Below are positions 51,701-54,700 of a stretch of 64,000 nt of DNA, piece after piece. The DNA is taken from positions 301,582,516 through 301,646,515 of the forward strand of contig NC_080539.1 in the NCBI RefSeq assembly GCF_028640845.1, in the 5' to 3' direction. A program made the translations under genes and the position numbers. Position 1 is the stretch's first letter. Each line of letters begins with the position of its first letter. The DNA comes from Ahaetulla prasina (lineage: Eukaryota > Chordata > Lepidosauria > Squamata > Colubridae). The notes under the pieces are model-generated. The model was not told the DNA's origin. It saw nothing but the letters and a program-made list of their open reading frames with translations, and did not search any database.

Positions 51701-54700
51701 GCAAGCAGGGCCAGCTTGAAAAATTGTCTCATCTGAAAAAGGATGATTCCGTTCAGTCTTAGTTCTGTCTCCTAATGAAGAACAGGGTTATTTGCTTTTA
51801 ATATCTGTCTCAAGTGCTTCTTTCTTCTTCTTCTTTTTTTTCTATCCCTTGTGGTTTAGGAGAGTTCTCTGCCTCTGATAGCTCCCTCACAGATACCCAG
51901 GAGCAGAGAAGGCAACCGATGCCAGATCCAGGGCTCATGCCCTTGCCTGATTCAGCTTCAGATTTAGATTGGTCAAATTTGGTAGATGCTGCCAAGGCCT
52001 TTGAAGGTAAGAATTCATTATTTATGATGTTCTCACACCAATTAACAAGTCCTTATTTATTGTTTATATCAGGGATGTCCAACCTTGGTCGCTTTAAGAC
52101 TTGTGCACTTCAACTCCCAGAGTTCCTCAGCCAGCAAAGACCCATATTCATCTTCATCGATGACCGATGCTGAAATGCTGTTTGCTTTCTTTATTTTATA
52201 TGCTTCAATTATTATTAGGGTTACTGAATCCAAGCTCTGTGGTTTCACTACAAATTCTACAATTGCATCGGTAGAAATTGCAAAACATAACTTTTTACTC
52301 CAGGTCAGAAGGAGTAAAAGGAACACAGCATTTTAAGCTATATTTTGGTCACAGCTGAAATGTGTCACCAAGTCATTTGGGAATACAGGTAGCCCTTGAT
52401 TTACAAACATTCGTTTAGTGACCATTCAAAGTGGTAATGGCACTCAGAATAGTGACTTATGACTTCTTTTCACACTTACGGCTGTTTCAGCATCTCCATG
52501 ATCACATAGTCAAACTTTGAATGCTTGTTAACTGGCATGTATTTATGACAGTTGCAGTGTCCTGGAGTCATGTGATCACCTTTTGGCTCTTCTGACAATC
52601 AAAATCAATCAAATTCACTTTGTAAAAGGGAGAATTGCACAGCAAACTCAGCAAAAGCCATATTGCTTTTGATGTATTTTCCCTATTGTGTCCCTTGAAA
52701 TCCCTTCCTCTCCAATTAATGTAAATGTAAACAATCCTTTCTTGCTAATTAACCCAGTGTATGTATGTGTGTGTGTGTGTTTGTTTGTGTGCACACACAT
52801 GAATTCCAAAATGCAGGGGATTGGAGAAAGAAATACATACTCATGGTTATGTGATTTCCCACTTAGCAACTTAACAACAGAGCTGCCAAGCCTAATTGTG
52901 GTCACTAAGGAAGGACTAAGTTCATTAGATTCTAAAAATTACCTGGTCTTAACTGAGGAGAACAGATTATATAACTCAAAGGCAAAAGTGTCAGAAAGGA
53001 ATTAAAAAGTTACCATAATTACCTGAGGGGCAGATCTTCAACTTCTGTTACTGATTTTAATTTTACTATGATAATGCGTTTACTGTGATACTAATGAAAA
53101 GAAAATTAGCATATGTGTTTGTCTTTTTTTTTCCAGTCCAGCGAGCATCCTTTTTTGCAAGTAATGATGAAAACCATAGACCCATCAGTGTTGCCTCCAG
53201 TAATGATCAGGCTGAAGATCAGCTTCCTGCGCAGATGAAGCCTTACACTGAGTAAGTGATCCACTAAACCATCATGACTCTTATAATAAGTCTGGGAAAA
53301 TTGATGTGCAGTGGAATCTGTAAATCTTAGAAATTTAGAATATATGCACTCTGACCTATGGAAAACTGAACATGTGATTTCAGCATCAGGAAGTTTCTGG
53401 ATATTATTTTAGATGATAACGTTATCTAAGAATCTGAAGATCATTTCATTTAGTGATTGTGTAATTAGTAGAAAAGAAAAGATATATATTCTAGACAAAT
53501 GGGATTTTACTGTAATATTTACAACAAGGAACATATACTGCTTTTAAGTCTTTTTAAAGGTATAATATCATTAACTCTAGAAAGATAGGGCTGAAAATTA
53601 TGAGATATCCAAAAGTACTGACGTTATTGTCATCATATAGCACTTAGACTTATATACCACTTTACAGTGCTTTACAGCCCGGTTTACACAGTCAGCAAAT
53701 TGCCCCCAACAATTTGGGTCCTCATATGTCAAGTATATTTTTAAAATTCCTACCATTAATTCTGTAATAAAAAATATGAAATCAAAAATTGCTTCTACAG
53801 AGTTAGTGCTAATTCTTCTTGTTATCAGAACATTGATTAAACATGAAATAAATTTACCATTGAACTAAATTCTGCATTCATGCCATAAAAGGACTGGAGA
53901 ACTAGGAGGCTGCTCGCATTCTTTAACCAGAATTTGCTGAATGAAAATGTAACATAACCATCCCTAATATGACCCAGCAGCTTGAAAGCACTCATTACTA
54001 TAGCATATGATGATGATGAATATAAATATTTATGTTTTTTAAAAAATAAAAGTTAAAAATGAAATTGTTTTGTTAAATTAGATGTGTGCGTGTGTATGTG
54101 CATTCTTACAACCAACTACTGAAAAAAGCTACCTTTGCTTGGAAATTTCTCACAAAACTTCAATAGACTGTATTAAAATTAGAACAATGAAGAATTAGAC
54201 CCTTTCTAATTCAGCAGTTATTTTGTTCCCTACTCATCCTTTTCATGGTTTGACATGATGCAACTCCAAATTATAATTAAAAAATAAAAGTACTGCATAA
54301 AGTAATTAAGAAATAAATATTAAGAAAATTTTGCAACTCTTGTTTTTGTTTCCTTTTTCCTGCAGTAAAGAATCACCTCCTTCTCTTGCTTCTAAAGTGA
54401 ACCAGCTGGAAAGTATGCTAAGAATATTGCAGGAAGATTTAAAGAAGGTAATTATATTTGTTTCAGTATCCGCTATTAAATATTCAGTTTGGCTCAGTTT
54501 GGTTGTCTCTCAGTTGATAACATGATAAGACTGCTTTGGAATAATAGTCATTTTAAAATGGCCGTTAAGTCCTGAAGATATTACTGTAAACTATAGGTTG
54601 TTCTAAATACTGTAGTTATTTTGCAAAATAGGTGGTGTCCAGTCCAGTTACATTTGTAAATTTTATGAACCCTTTGCGTATTGCATGAAAACCTCCAATA

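Larger units (their letters stand above)
50639..51859 (+). other. Intron 15 contents
   Basis: A MIR-like fragment (50750-50860, reverse) and a LINE-like tail (51500-51625). The rest is AT-rich with no recognised feature. Confidence 0.55.
52007..53136 (+). other. Intron 16 contents
   Basis: A 'GGGATGTCCAACCTTGG' repeat (52068-52140) directly after the exon, an AGTCCT-family copy (52386-52920) with a TG run (52758-52792), then AT-rich sequence. Confidence 0.6.
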